This document shows positions 36,833-46,191 of a stretch of DNA of 64,000 bases, one piece after another. The stretch covers positions 157,346 through 221,345 of the forward strand of contig CALWGZ010000003.1 in NCBI GenBank assembly GCA_944380285.1. Reading direction: 5' to 3'. Positions within the stretch are counted from its first letter, which is position 1; each line of letters begins with the position of its first letter. The position numbers and the translations under genes were made by a program. The stretch is from an uncultured Christensenellaceae bacterium (GTDB lineage: Bacteria; Bacillota; Clostridia; Christensenellales; UBA3700). The notes beneath the pieces were generated by a model. The model searched no databases. It was not told where the DNA came from and saw nothing but the letters and a program-made list of their open reading frames with translations.

Positions 36833-37920
36833 TGTTCCCTCTCTTTGTTGATCTTAAATTCGCTGATGCGGTCGAACATGTTGCCCACGCCGAACACGCG
36901 CACGCTCGCCCTCGCGCCGAGCGCGATGTCCGCGTTCTTGACATAGACTATGCCGTCGTCGCGGATGAATCGCACGAGCCGACCGCTCTTTGTGCTGATC
37001 GACCTGTCGGCGGTCCACTCCCCTTCGGGGTCGGCGGTCGCGACCGCAAACTCGGGATAGACACAGCAAAGCACGCGCTTGTTGGCATAGGTGTCCGAGA
37101 TGGGCTCGGGCGCCTTGACGTCGTGCCCGAACGCGTTCACCGTCCAGCCGTTTTCGCCCGTTTTGAGCGTCGCGCCGATCACGCCGACATAATCGTCGAT
37201 GCTGCGCACGACGGACAGCGAGCCGGGATCGCTGTACAATTTGTAATACTCGTCTATCTGCTGCGGAATGCCGCCGTAGACGACCGCGATCTTGCCGCCG
37301 AACATCCGCGCCTCGTACATGCGGTCGGTCGCATAGATGACCGTCGCGTCCGTCCTGCCGACAGCCGTTACGAACGCGTCGAACGCCTCGCGCCGCGATG
37401 TGTAGCCCATGCCCGAAAAGACGTCGTCGACAAGATACAGCTCGCACTCGCGGACGAATATGCGCGCCAAAAGCACCTTCGCGCACTGCGCCGGGGTCAG
37501 ATCTTTGACCTTTGCGTTGAGCAAGTCCTCGATGTCGAAGAGCCGCGTCACATACGCAAGCCGCGTGCGCACATATCCCTCGTCCGCCTTGCGCAATTCG
37601 AGCGGCCGCACGATGTTTTGAAGCGCGGTCTTGCGCGGTATAAGACTGCCGAAATCAAAGCTGAACGCGATCGGCGTCTCCTTGACGGGGATGTCGCGCA
37701 CCTCTTTGCCGCCCACGCGAATGCTGCCGCGATACTCCTCAAGCCCGGCGAGCGCGCGCAAAAGTGCGGTCTTCCCTTGATTGTGCATCCCGAAAATGCA
37801 AAGCCTGCCGCTGCGCGGCAATTCAAAGCTCCAATGCTGCACCGACGGCGCCGAGCCGAAATAGCTCATCTCCAAGCCGTCAACTTTGACGCCCGAGGCG
37901 TCGATGTCCTGCTTTTCCAT
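36829..37920 (-). CDS. Divergent ABC-transporter-like ATPase, no cognate permease
   Basis: About 363 residues. The N-terminal half is an ABC ATPase with Walker A GMHNQGKT (44-51), but the signature is LTPAQ (141-145) instead of LSGGQ and Walker B ends LYLVDD (161-166), with Asp where the catalytic Glu normally sits. A C-terminal TOBE/MalK-like half follows (roughly 230-360). Activity may be weak or regulatory. No membrane partner is next to it; the coupled gene is the S41 peptidase. The ATG chosen at 37918-37920 falls exactly where transcription should start, so the mRNA would be leaderless. Confidence 0.75.
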   Translation of the reverse strand: MEKQDIDASGVKVDGLEMSYFGSAPSVQHWSFELPRSGRLCIFGMHNQGKTALLRALAGLEEYRGSIRVGGKEVRDIPVKETPIAFSFDFGSLIPRKTALQNIVRPLELRKADEGYVRTRLAYVTRLFDIEDLLNAKVKDLTPAQCAKVLLARIFVRECELYLVDDVFSGMGYTSRREAFDAFVTAVGRTDATVIYATDRMYEARMFGGKIAVVYGGIPQQIDEYYKLYSDPGSLSVVRSIDDYVGVIGATLKTGENGWTVNAFGHDVKAPEPISDTYANKRVLCCVYPEFAVATADPEGEWTADRSISTKSGRLVRFIRDDGIVYVKNADIALGARASVRVFGVGNMFDRISEFKINKEREQ

Positions 37921-37926
37921 ACGTTC

Positions 37927-37955
37927 ATTATAATGCATACGCGCGATGATTGCAA
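37927..37955 (-). promoter_or_regulatory. Promoter that predicts a leaderless mRNA
   Basis: Minus-strand TTGCAA (37950-37955), 17 bases, TATAAT (37927-37932). The -10 box ends six bases before the ATG at 37920, so the start point falls on the start codon and no ribosome binding site fits. Confidence 0.7.
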
Positions 37956-38064
37956 TAATTTAGTATTGACGACTTTCGCAAGACAATGCTGTGCTCGCGG
38001 TGGAATGTCTGCGCTGTCGCGCAAACGTGAAATACGGCTGTCGTTTGACCGCCGCGTGAAATGA

Positions 38065-38205
38065 CCGCTTTCCGCGATCGCAAAATGGGAATTGTCCAAG
38101 ACGGAGCCGGTCGCGTCGATGATCGTCAAACTCGCGAAATACTTCGCCGTGGACAGCGACTTTTTGCTCGGTTTGAGGGACGAAAACGGCAACCCCGTCG
38201 ATTGA
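38065..38205 (+). pseudogene. Remnant of an XRE-family helix-turn-helix regulator
   Basis: A frame starting right after a TGA encodes 46 residues that read like the second half of an XRE domain (AIAKWELSKTEP, then MIVKLAKYFAVDSDFLLGL) and then a stop. The first half of the domain is absent and the frame is closed upstream. It is best read as a decayed regulator. Confidence 0.6.
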
Positions 38206-38576
38206 TGCCGCCCTCTTTGAAATTCCATAAATTTTGCAACGCGCTTTGCTCATCAAATGCCTCGATTATGTCTCCCACCATTGCTTTCCGAAACGTCCGA
38301 CTTCGCATGCGGCGGCTCTTTCCTGTTTGAATTAGTATTGAGTATTATTAATTATTATCAATTATTTTGACGCATTTTGACATCAATAAACACTTCGCCC
38401 GTTCTTTTGACTTTTCAAAGTCTCTTATATATTTCTCTCCAAAGCCGAGTTTGTCCACCGATTTTGAAAAAATTTTTTATTTTTGCGGTGGACATTCGGC
38501 AAAACTCCGTATAGCTTTCAAAACAAGTTTTGTCCGCCGCGCTATGTGATATTTTGATTTAATGTGCGCGCTTGCG
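38206..38576. other. AT-rich spacer without a recognisable gene
   Basis: Between the XRE remnant and the second symporter promoter. It contains short TTGAC-rich runs and a stem GTCCACCG/CGGTGGAC (38453-38493) with an AT-rich loop. I see no coding sequence. Confidence 0.5.
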
Positions 38577-38606
38577 TTGCGTATGGGCACGGGGATATGT
38601 TATAAT
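38577..38606 (+). promoter_or_regulatory. Promoter of the second GPH symporter gene
   Basis: TTGCGT (38577-38582), 18 bases, TATAAT (38601-38606); AGGAGG precedes the ATG at 38648. Confidence 0.75.
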
Positions 38607-38647
38607 CGAATTGTCCAAGTCTTTGGCATCACAACAGGAGGAACTTT

Positions 38648-40189
38648 ATGGACACTCAGGACACGACAAAGAGCGTCGCTCCCGATCGATCGCAGGACAC
38701 CTGCCGCCCCGAGGACGTCATTCCCAAAAAGGAAAAGATCATCTATGGCGCAGCCGACTTGTTCGGCGGTGGGCAGGCGGCGTTCATCAGCGTCATTCTT
38801 CTCGCCTTCTTCACCGACATCATCGGCATCGACGCCGCGGTCGCAGGCACCGTGATCATGGTCTCAAAGATCTGGGACGCGATCATCGACCCGTCGATGG
38901 GCATCATCTCGGACAACACCCGTTGGTCCAAATTGGGCAGGCGTAAGCCGTACATGATCATAGGCGGCGCGTTGATCCCTTTCGGATTGGCGTTCTTGTT
39001 CGCCCCGATCGCCGGCTTTGGCGCGACATCCAAAGTGGTGTGGATGGTCTTTGCCTACATCGTCTACACTTCCATCTCGTCGCTGTCGCAAGTGCCGTAC
39101 ATGGCGATGAGTTCGGACATCTCGATGGACTACAAGCAGCGCAATAGCGCCAACACCTACAAGCTGTTCTTCGACGTCGTCGCGGCGGGCATCTTCTATC
39201 TCGCGCCGTCGCTGCTGTGGACGGAAGTGACCTCGGGCGACATGCCGTACCTGTACTTCTACTTCATCATCGTGTTCGGCTTCGGTTTGATCTTTGCGGT
39301 GCCGCTCGTCGTCGCGGGTTTCCTCATCAAGGAGCGCGCGCCGTTCGACCTCGACAAAAAGGAAAAGCTCAACTTCAAGGACTTCTTCCGCTGCCTCACC
39401 GTCAAGTCGTACGTTTGGCACCTGTTGATGTATGTCACCGCGTTCCTCACGCTCGACATGGTCAGCGCGCTCGCGATCTACTACACCAACTATATCGGCG
39501 GCGCTGCGCGCGGAGTCGTCGTAGACCTCGGCTTTATGCAAATCGATATGGGCTCGATCATGATCATCGGTCCGATGATGGTCAGCGCGGCGATCGGCAT
39601 CCTCATCGCCTATGTCATCAAGGCGAAGTTCTCCAAGCAAGCCGCATTCCGCGCGGGACTTCCGCTCTACATCATCGGCGCGATCTTGCTGGCGTGCTAT
39701 CAACCCGAATGGAACCCCATCCTCATCCCCGTCTTTGCGATGATCATGGGCTTCGGCTTCGCCGGCGCGCAATCGATGCCGTGGCTCGTCTTTGCGGACA
39801 CCGTCGACGTCGCCGAACTCAAATTCGGCTATCGCCCCACCGCCAATATGTCCGGCGTCATGACCTTCATGCGCACGATCGCGACCGCGTTCGGCACGGG
39901 TATGGTCGGCTGGGTGCTCGGCGCGGCGAACTACATCGAACCGGCAAGCCCCGACGGACCTCTCCCCGAACAGCCCGACAGCGTACTAACCGCGATCCGC
40001 GTCTTGCTCGCGGTCGCCGTCACCGTGCTGCTCACGATCGGCTTCGTCTCGTCGCTCCTCTACCGCGTCACCGACAAGCGCCTCGCTCGCATCCGCTACT
40101 TCAACGACAAGCGCAAAGAAGTCGGCGAAGAGGGCTTCACCCCCGAAGAAAAGGAAGAGTACGACAAGCTGCGCAAGATGTTGTGTTGA
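38648..40189 (+). CDS. GPH-family sugar:cation symporter (MFS)
   Basis: Membrane carrier of 513 residues and about twelve helices, glycoside-pentoside-hexuronide:cation symporter family. Hallmarks are MVSKIWDAIIDPSMGIISDNTRWSKLGRRKPYM (about 75-110) and the mid-protein loop. It differs clearly from the symporter at 9.4-11.2 kb and lacks the acidic tail; it ends soon after the last helix with a short charged tail. Substrate unknown, though an alpha-galactosidase lies 10 kb away. Monocistronic between its own promoter and a strong bidirectional terminator. Confidence 0.9.
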   Translation: MDTQDTTKSVAPDRSQDTCRPEDVIPKKEKIIYGAADLFGGGQAAFISVILLAFFTDIIGIDAAVAGTVIMVSKIWDAIIDPSMGIISDNTRWSKLGRRKPYMIIGGALIPFGLAFLFAPIAGFGATSKVVWMVFAYIVYTSISSLSQVPYMAMSSDISMDYKQRNSANTYKLFFDVVAAGIFYLAPSLLWTEVTSGDMPYLYFYFIIVFGFGLIFAVPLVVAGFLIKERAPFDLDKKEKLNFKDFFRCLTVKSYVWHLLMYVTAFLTLDMVSALAIYYTNYIGGAARGVVVDLGFMQIDMGSIMIIGPMMVSAAIGILIAYVIKAKFSKQAAFRAGLPLYIIGAILLACYQPEWNPILIPVFAMIMGFGFAGAQSMPWLVFADTVDVAELKFGYRPTANMSGVMTFMRTIATAFGTGMVGWVLGAANYIEPASPDGPLPEQPDSVLTAIRVLLAVAVTVLLTIGFVSSLLYRVTDKRLARIRYFNDKRKEVGEEGFTPEEKEEYDKLRKMLC

Positions 40190-40207
40190 TTTGAATTTCA
40201 ATTGACA

Positions 40208-40243
40208 AAAGATACGACCGAACTCGCGTTCGGTCGTATCTTT
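40208..40243. terminator. Bidirectional terminator between the symporter and the helicase-nuclease gene
   Basis: Perfect 15-bp stem (AAAGATACGACCGAA with its complement) and a 6-base loop, T-rich on both sides. It serves the two convergent genes, and its arm reaches the helicase stop codon. Confidence 0.9.
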
Positions 40244-43055
40244 ATTTCAAGGTCAAAAAGCCTCGCTCAAAGGCGTCGTTGGCAAAGAGTTTTTCGCCGT
40301 CTTCAAATACGACGTGAATATATTTTTTATATTTGTCAATCTTGACGATTGTGCCTTCGCCAAATTTTTCGTGAAGTACTTTGCTTCCAACTTTTTCTTC
40401 TCCTAGCTTTGGTTTTTGCGACACGTCCTCTTCTTTATTGACTAAGATTGCTGTTACTATATCATCCGATTTCATCTCGGATGCTCCCGTCGAGGCTTCT
40501 CCCTCCAATGACGCCTGTTGATTGAAGAAGAGTCTCTCGTACTCCTCTCTTCTGATAGTAGTATCCCAACCGCCGATTTCGTCCGAGACATGTTTTTCAA
40601 TGCCTGTATATGCCAAGCTTGCATCCTCATATCTCTTAAATTTAAAGATTGCATCGTTCATGAGACTTGCGTTGAAAACACCGATATTACACAGCAATTC
40701 AAAGTCATTTACATTGAGACCGGTGACTTTTTTAAACAGACCCGGCTCCAATTGCGTAATTACGTCTTTGAGTGAGCGCTCACGGTAGTCGGTAAGGTAC
40801 ATAAATACCGGAACTCGCGTTGCAAATTTTATGAGTTTCTTTCGGATTTCGTCTCGCTTTGTCTTATATTCTTTTTCATCATCAGACAATTCTTTCTTTT
40901 CTTTCGGTGTAAGCTTATCCTTTTTCGACTTTACACTTTTGACCTTATCAGACTTGTTGATGATTGTTGCGATATCTTGATTGAGCGAACGGAAGCCCTC
41001 GATATGCTCCAATGCCTCGAGCGCATCTTTGTTCGCAAGTAATCTTCCCAGAGTATCGTTGTCCACATTGACAAGCAAGGCGGACTCCCATCTCTTCGCA
41101 AGTAATGTCGCAGACGTGCCTGCATACGCTATGTCGAGAATATCTTGCGCATTAACTTGCCTCATCGTACTACCGTCATAGGCAAGCACGGGCAAAAAGT
41201 GAATGAAGTCAGCGACTTTCTTTTCGGGATTGCTCTCGTTGATGTCAAGTCTGCATGAGTAATCCGAGATCTTTCTCAGCGCACGGTCGAGCGCAAAGTC
41301 AAAGAGAAAGCACTCGTGCTTGAGGATATTGCTTTTCCCAAACTCGTCTTTGATTGTCCAAGGGCTTTGCACCCTGAACGCCGCTTGGAAGTATGTCTCG
41401 GGCGACTTGAGATTGCGGAGCATGAATATCCCCGACCATGGTCGCACGGTGACGCCGGTGGTGAGTTTGCCGCATGTAAGTGTGATTGACTTTGACTGAA
41501 GCGGATTTCGCATTGACTCGATAACAGGCTTGAGCGCGTCCAACCCGACTCCGGCTTCCACGCCGGCGCAGACGTTGATTTTATAGTCATGATAAAAGGT
41601 GTTTTGTCTTTGCTTGAGCAAATTCGCCATCGCTTGACAAGACGCGACATTTGGCAAAAACCATAACGTATGAGTAAGTACACCAAGCAATCTAACATCT
41701 GAATATGGCATCGGCGGACGTTTGTCCTGTCCAAGCTTGAGATCGTCTATGCTTGACGGCAAATAGGCACCACGAATGAGGTCGAGCCATTTTTGCACTT
41801 CACTTTCATGCACAAAATGCGCATCGTTTCCTTTACCTTTCGCCGCAAAGAAGACATTGAGGTCAAACTCGTTAAACTCTCCTTGTTCGGCAATCTTACG
41901 GATGCTTTCGGGGATACGATAGGTCATCATGACCATACGCGGAAGAGCCTCATACGGGTTGCCGGGCCCTTTCCACTTTTCTTTTGCGCGCTGTTCGTCC
42001 GAATATGTCCAATTGTATATCTGTTCCTCTATAAACTCTCCGGAATTGAGCGCGCGGAAAGGCGTACCGGAAAGAAAGAGATAATAGTCTGTCGTGATTG
42101 GCAAAAAGGTCTCGTTGTATGCATTGTCTGCTTCTTTTTCTTTGTATTTTTCAAAGTCAAAGTCGCTGTCCTCTTCTTCGTCCGAATCTTCGAATAATTT
42201 TCTTGCATTGTCACGCCATGCGCCAAAGTGGTATTCGTCAAAAATAACAAGATCCCAATTGACCGCATGTATAAATGTATTTTTTGCCTTTATGCCGCCT
42301 GCTTCGTTTGTGCCGAGCAAATCTTGAAAGGAACCGAACGCGACAATCGGCCTCGACTTGTCCGTCTTTTCGTATTGTTCATCGATGTTGATATTGTTAT
42401 TGTGCGCATCCTTGTTGGATATGAATTGCCACCCCTCGAAATCGACATGAGAGACTATATCCTCTCTCCACGCCGACTCGACAGCCGGCTTAAACGTGAG
42501 CACAAGCACGCGCTTCAATCCCATTTTCTTGACAAGTTGATATGCGGCGAACGTCTTGCCAAAGCGCATTTTTGCGTTCCAAAGGAACTTTGGCGCTCTG
42601 GTCTCATCGTCCTTTTTTGCGGTGTTGAAATACTTGATTGTCTTTTCTATCGCATCTTGTTGTTCGGGACGCATTTTGAAGACCTGCGAGCGATTTTCTT
42701 GCGTGACGATGCCGTCACGCACCTCATTGATTGCTACCTGCACATCATCCGCCGAGCAAGCGAACCACTCGTTTCTGTCGTCTCCTTGATTGAGTTGCTT
42801 GAACCCTTTGCGTCTCAACACCGCATGCACTTCGTGATCTGTAAAGCACGTCCCGTCGTCGCGCATAGCCGATTGCACTGTGATTATGCGATACGGCACC
42901 GCACTGGTATGCATTTGCTCATTGATACGAGTCACGGCATCCCTGTCCGTATATCCGACTTTGATATATCCCTTGTGAGACTCCACGCCAATCAATTCAT
43001 AAGTATAAATCTGCGGCGTGACCTTTGGGCGCTGCTCGAAAGTAACCTGCGTCAT
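40242..43055 (-). CDS. GIY-YIG nuclease / SF2 helicase fusion, restriction-type
   Basis: A 937-residue protein, probable restriction subunit of the adjacent methyltransferases. The N-terminus (about 14-110) is a T5orf172/Mug113-type GIY-YIG nuclease domain (IYTYEL..., GYIKVGYTDRDAVTRINEQ, FTDHEVHAVLRRKG, EWF). Then comes an SF2 helicase core with an unusual Walker A, AKMRFGKT (161-168), DEYH instead of DEAH (273-276), LFLSGTPFRA and an arginine-finger region. Near 715-760 is a Lys/Glu coiled-coil-like stretch. The last 55 residues (VGSKVLHEKFGEGTIVKI) resemble an SH3/CarD-like module. AAGGAG precedes the ATG inside the end of the RES gene. AT-richer than its neighbours. Confidence 0.88.
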   Translation of the reverse strand: MTQVTFEQRPKVTPQIYTYELIGVESHKGYIKVGYTDRDAVTRINEQMHTSAVPYRIITVQSAMRDDGTCFTDHEVHAVLRRKGFKQLNQGDDRNEWFACSADDVQVAINEVRDGIVTQENRSQVFKMRPEQQDAIEKTIKYFNTAKKDDETRAPKFLWNAKMRFGKTFAAYQLVKKMGLKRVLVLTFKPAVESAWREDIVSHVDFEGWQFISNKDAHNNNINIDEQYEKTDKSRPIVAFGSFQDLLGTNEAGGIKAKNTFIHAVNWDLVIFDEYHFGAWRDNARKLFEDSDEEEDSDFDFEKYKEKEADNAYNETFLPITTDYYLFLSGTPFRALNSGEFIEEQIYNWTYSDEQRAKEKWKGPGNPYEALPRMVMMTYRIPESIRKIAEQGEFNEFDLNVFFAAKGKGNDAHFVHESEVQKWLDLIRGAYLPSSIDDLKLGQDKRPPMPYSDVRLLGVLTHTLWFLPNVASCQAMANLLKQRQNTFYHDYKINVCAGVEAGVGLDALKPVIESMRNPLQSKSITLTCGKLTTGVTVRPWSGIFMLRNLKSPETYFQAAFRVQSPWTIKDEFGKSNILKHECFLFDFALDRALRKISDYSCRLDINESNPEKKVADFIHFLPVLAYDGSTMRQVNAQDILDIAYAGTSATLLAKRWESALLVNVDNDTLGRLLANKDALEALEHIEGFRSLNQDIATIINKSDKVKSVKSKKDKLTPKEKKELSDDEKEYKTKRDEIRKKLIKFATRVPVFMYLTDYRERSLKDVITQLEPGLFKKVTGLNVNDFELLCNIGVFNASLMNDAIFKFKRYEDASLAYTGIEKHVSDEIGGWDTTIRREEYERLFFNQQASLEGEASTGASEMKSDDIVTAILVNKEEDVSQKPKLGEEKVGSKVLHEKFGEGTIVKIDKYKKYIHVVFEDGEKLFANDAFERGFLTLK

Positions 43056-43061
43056 GCTCGT

Positions 43062-43940
43062 TTATCGCTCCTTTGCTTGTTTAATGCTTCTTTGCTTATA
43101 GATAAATTTTATCAAGTCTTCTCTTGTTCTGTCCTGATTCTCAAACACGGTCTTTCTATTCAACCAATTCGGATAACGAGTATTGTCAATCAATGAAACG
43201 AAGATCATTGGCTGATGTGTTGCAAAATAGACTTTACTTTCCACCCACTTTATATAATTATCTGAGCTGTTGAATAACGTTAGGCACTTGCCGCTTTCTG
43301 ACGTGGGACTTAAATACTTCAAGCCGTCATATCCGTTCTTTCTCACCATATCTGCGACGTATTGAGTGATTTTTCTCACCCCCGGCTCACCGAATTTATA
43401 CATAAGTTCTGTCATTTGCTTGTTGCCCGTGGTACGCTCTTGTTCAAAAATTTTTTCAAATTCCGCAACTCTGTCGTTTTCAGTAAAATCGACTACTTTC
43501 AAATCTCTACAAACTTCAAATTTTGCCACGGAAATCAACGTCTTTGCTTCCGGTCTGATTTCGTAACACGCTGTTTCGATATTGTCTGCCAAATAGAGAT
43601 ACGAGGAGCCATAATTACACCTTCCCGGTTGCGCCAGAAAGATGTTTGGCTCACGCGAATTCATGGCGTCATATCCACTAATTTCTGCATCTTTGATTTC
43701 AAATCCTTTTTGATATAATGCCTCGTCAAACAAATCAACTTCTCTTGCACGATAAAATATTGAGCCTTCTTCTATGGTTGTGCAAAAATTTCCGCTATTC
43801 GACCACAATATCTTTTGGATTACCTTGAATGCATGCACATTATCTACGGACATGTTTTCTTTGTTCCGCTCAAACTTGTTAAGGTTCGCAATATCGAAGT
43901 GCGCCACCATCATCGAAACATATTTTTCTTCTTCTGTCAT
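43062..43940 (-). CDS. RES-domain protein (predicted NAD+-degrading enzyme)
   Basis: The 292-residue protein carries the RES signature: N-terminal Arg in IFYRAREV (R64, R66), GRCNYGSSYLYLADNIETACYEIRP (106-130, Glu127) and NGYDGLKYLSPTSESGKCLTLF with the conserved Ser. RES toxins deplete NAD+ and normally pair with an Xre antitoxin. None is adjacent here: the gene sits inside a restriction-modification operon, 5 bases after a methyltransferase and 6 before the helicase-nuclease. An N-terminal extension of about 60 residues is unlike the short toxins. GGAG lies upstream of the ATG. The NADase role is inferred from the family. Confidence 0.82.
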   Translation of the reverse strand: MTEEEKYVSMMVAHFDIANLNKFERNKENMSVDNVHAFKVIQKILWSNSGNFCTTIEEGSIFYRAREVDLFDEALYQKGFEIKDAEISGYDAMNSREPNIFLAQPGRCNYGSSYLYLADNIETACYEIRPEAKTLISVAKFEVCRDLKVVDFTENDRVAEFEKIFEQERTTGNKQMTELMYKFGEPGVRKITQYVADMVRKNGYDGLKYLSPTSESGKCLTLFNSSDNYIKWVESKVYFATHQPMIFVSLIDNTRYPNWLNRKTVFENQDRTREDLIKFIYKQRSIKQAKER

Positions 43941-43945
43941 GATTA

Positions 43946-45484
43946 TTACTCCATCGGCTTGATCATGGTTTCAATAAAGTCGATCTCATCTTGCGTTAAG
44001 CCGTATTTAGCGTACAACTCCTTATCCGTCCAAGGCTTGGAAAAGTCTTGAATGGGAACCAACTGATAGACCTTTTGCGAAGTACTTTGTGTATTCTTTA
44101 ACATTAACACCATAAACCTAAAAAACTTCGTTGAAATATAACTGACAATGTTTTCTGCGGTCTTCTTGTCTTTTATAGGACCTATTACTGTATAAGTTTC
44201 AGTGCAACAACTATTAGGCTCCACTATAAACGGTTTATTGATTACTTGAGTTGGCATTACCCCCATTCCATAAGCTCGTGATATAAATATTTTCCAGCAA
44301 TCAATCAATTCGTGTCCTTTCCTTATCTCACCCTTATTTACGTACCCTACTCCTTCTTTTCTCCAACCAAAATAATAAAACTTTACAGCGCCATCAAACT
44401 CCTTTAAACTATACTTAGGTTTAATTCTTAACATCGTATTTTGAACTCTTACATCGTAACCAAATGCATCATTTGGATGCACAATCTCAACAAAACTCCT
44501 CTCATTTTTGCTATTTACTTTTTTCAACACAGAAACTTGTTGAGAATATCTTATAATTGTTCCACTATTATTTTCCAAAAGTTCTCTCGATTCTTGTTTT
44601 GTAACTTTCCCTTGAAAATGTGTATATATCTGACACTCTCCGGCATTATCTCTGTCCCATAAAAAGAAACATGTTCCGCCCTCCAGTTTTATTCCGGGAA
44701 AACATTCTGCGGCTATTACATAATCATGCAATACTCTTATTTTTCTATCTTCAAGCATGCTTTTTCTAAACTCATCAAGTCCTCTACCGCCAGAATACCA
44801 GCGCGCCGGAATAATCATGCTCAAATATCTTGGCTGTAATTTTTTTGCCTGATTTACAAAATATTGATAAATAGGCATTGCGCTAGCCCCATGTCCTCCA
44901 TCGCTCATTTGATACGGCGGATTGCCGATAATTACATCGAATTTCATATTGAATATCTTCTCCGGTTGGGTAGTATGAATAAAGATATACGCATAGCTCT
45001 CCAACTCGTCGCCTCTGTCGTACTCTTTTTGATTGGAGCTGCAAAAGACGCACTTGCCATCCTGCCAAGTGTGCTTCGTGTGCCTGTACATAATGTTACC
45101 TTCGGGATTGTCGAACCGTGTAACAGAAAAATTCCCGTCGGGATACTTACTGCAATATACTCCTCGCCTTGACAGCAAACTTGTCAACTCAGTGATTGCG
45201 ATCCCGAACAATTGCTTATGGAAGATGTGATCAACGCGCTTTTGCAAGTCGGGGATCTTGCCTTCCAGTCCCTTGATCAATCGCTTGGCGATTTCGCGCA
45301 AAAACACGCCCGTCTTGCAAGCCGGGTCGAGGAATGTCGTGCCCGGGTCCTCGAACAGCTCTTGAGGAAGCATGTCGAGCATTGCGTTGACTACATCGGG
45401 CGGCGTGAACACTTCGTCATTGCTCAAATTGGCAAGGCATGAAAGTACGTCTGGGTTGTATACACCTTCAAACAGCTTCGCCAT
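43946..45484 (-). CDS. Eco57I/N6-adenine DNA methyltransferase with NPPY motif
   Basis: Predicted modification enzyme of 512 residues from the ATG at 45482-45484 (MAKLFEGVYNPDVLS), with AGGAGG upstream inside the previous gene. It has the SNDEVFTPPDVVNAMLD start, SAM motif I FLDPACKTGVFLREI (51-65), a CxxC insert (GKCVFCSSN) that could bind metal, the catalytic NPPY (188-191) and a C-terminal target-recognition-like half. The sequence resembles Eco57I/TaqI-type adenine methyltransferases. It overlaps the small upstream methyltransferase gene by 17 bases. Confidence 0.88.
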   Translation of the reverse strand: MAKLFEGVYNPDVLSCLANLSNDEVFTPPDVVNAMLDMLPQELFEDPGTTFLDPACKTGVFLREIAKRLIKGLEGKIPDLQKRVDHIFHKQLFGIAITELTSLLSRRGVYCSKYPDGNFSVTRFDNPEGNIMYRHTKHTWQDGKCVFCSSNQKEYDRGDELESYAYIFIHTTQPEKIFNMKFDVIIGNPPYQMSDGGHGASAMPIYQYFVNQAKKLQPRYLSMIIPARWYSGGRGLDEFRKSMLEDRKIRVLHDYVIAAECFPGIKLEGGTCFFLWDRDNAGECQIYTHFQGKVTKQESRELLENNSGTIIRYSQQVSVLKKVNSKNERSFVEIVHPNDAFGYDVRVQNTMLRIKPKYSLKEFDGAVKFYYFGWRKEGVGYVNKGEIRKGHELIDCWKIFISRAYGMGVMPTQVINKPFIVEPNSCCTETYTVIGPIKDKKTAENIVSYISTKFFRFMVLMLKNTQSTSQKVYQLVPIQDFSKPWTDKELYAKYGLTQDEIDFIETMIKPME

Positions 45485-46133
45485 TTTGCTGCACCCTCCT
45501 GTAATCGCTGATATATCTTTTGAGAAAAGTTCCCCCTTCGTCTTGATCAAACAATGAGATCTGAGCTCTATCTCTAACAACTTCACCGGCAAGCAAATCG
45601 GCAAAGGTGTAGTCGCACCTCTGCATCAAATCCCCCGTGATAAATGCCCATTCCGAAAATACGATTGGTTCAGATGTTTCAACGCCGTTTTCGTCGACGC
45701 ATTTGAGTGTGAGCGCATTGCCGCACACGATATTGCGCGACAAAATAAACTTGACAGCCTCTCTCGCCTCATCGTTACATTCTTTTTTGCATACTTCTCG
45801 ATATTTTTTGTCCCAAATGTTGAACATCCTCTCTCGGCAGGCATTCACATTGTCCGCCAAAATGTCAACCCCATAAATGCTGCTTGCAGCTAGAATAGAG
45901 TTTTTCTCAAAATCGTGTGGGCTTTTGCCATACTTTTTCTTGACAATATTGAGCTTTCGCGAAAAAATCTCCGCCAGAAAATTCCCGTCGCCGCATGCCG
46001 GCTCGAGGAAGCGGCTGTCTATGCGGTCGCACTCGTCTTTGACGAGGTCGCACATCGCCTTGACTTCGCGCTCCGCCGTGAATACCTCTCCATGATCGCG
46101 TATCCTTGCCTTTGATTTTGTCTGCGATTTCAT
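45468..46133 (-). CDS. N6-DNA-methyltransferase-like protein lacking the NPPY motif
   Basis: The 221-residue protein starts at the ATG at 46131-46133 (MKSQTKSKARIRDHGEVFTAEREV) with AAGGAG upstream. It has a SAM-binding motif I (FLEPACGDGNFLAEIF, 42-57) and the GEVFTP-like N-terminal segment typical of N6-adenine methyltransferases. I see no (N/D)PP(Y/F); the expected place reads NIVCGNALTLK and then runs out. It may be a half-methyltransferase that works with the next gene, or a non-catalytic subunit. First gene of the operon. Confidence 0.78.
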   Translation of the reverse strand: MKSQTKSKARIRDHGEVFTAEREVKAMCDLVKDECDRIDSRFLEPACGDGNFLAEIFSRKLNIVKKKYGKSPHDFEKNSILAASSIYGVDILADNVNACRERMFNIWDKKYREVCKKECNDEAREAVKFILSRNIVCGNALTLKCVDENGVETSEPIVFSEWAFITGDLMQRCDYTFADLLAGEVVRDRAQISLFDQDEGGTFLKRYISDYRRVQQNGEAV

Positions 46134-46191
46134 ACCTCTCCTTGCAATGTCGAAAACGTACATTGATTGTCATGCAATATGGCAGCATCGC

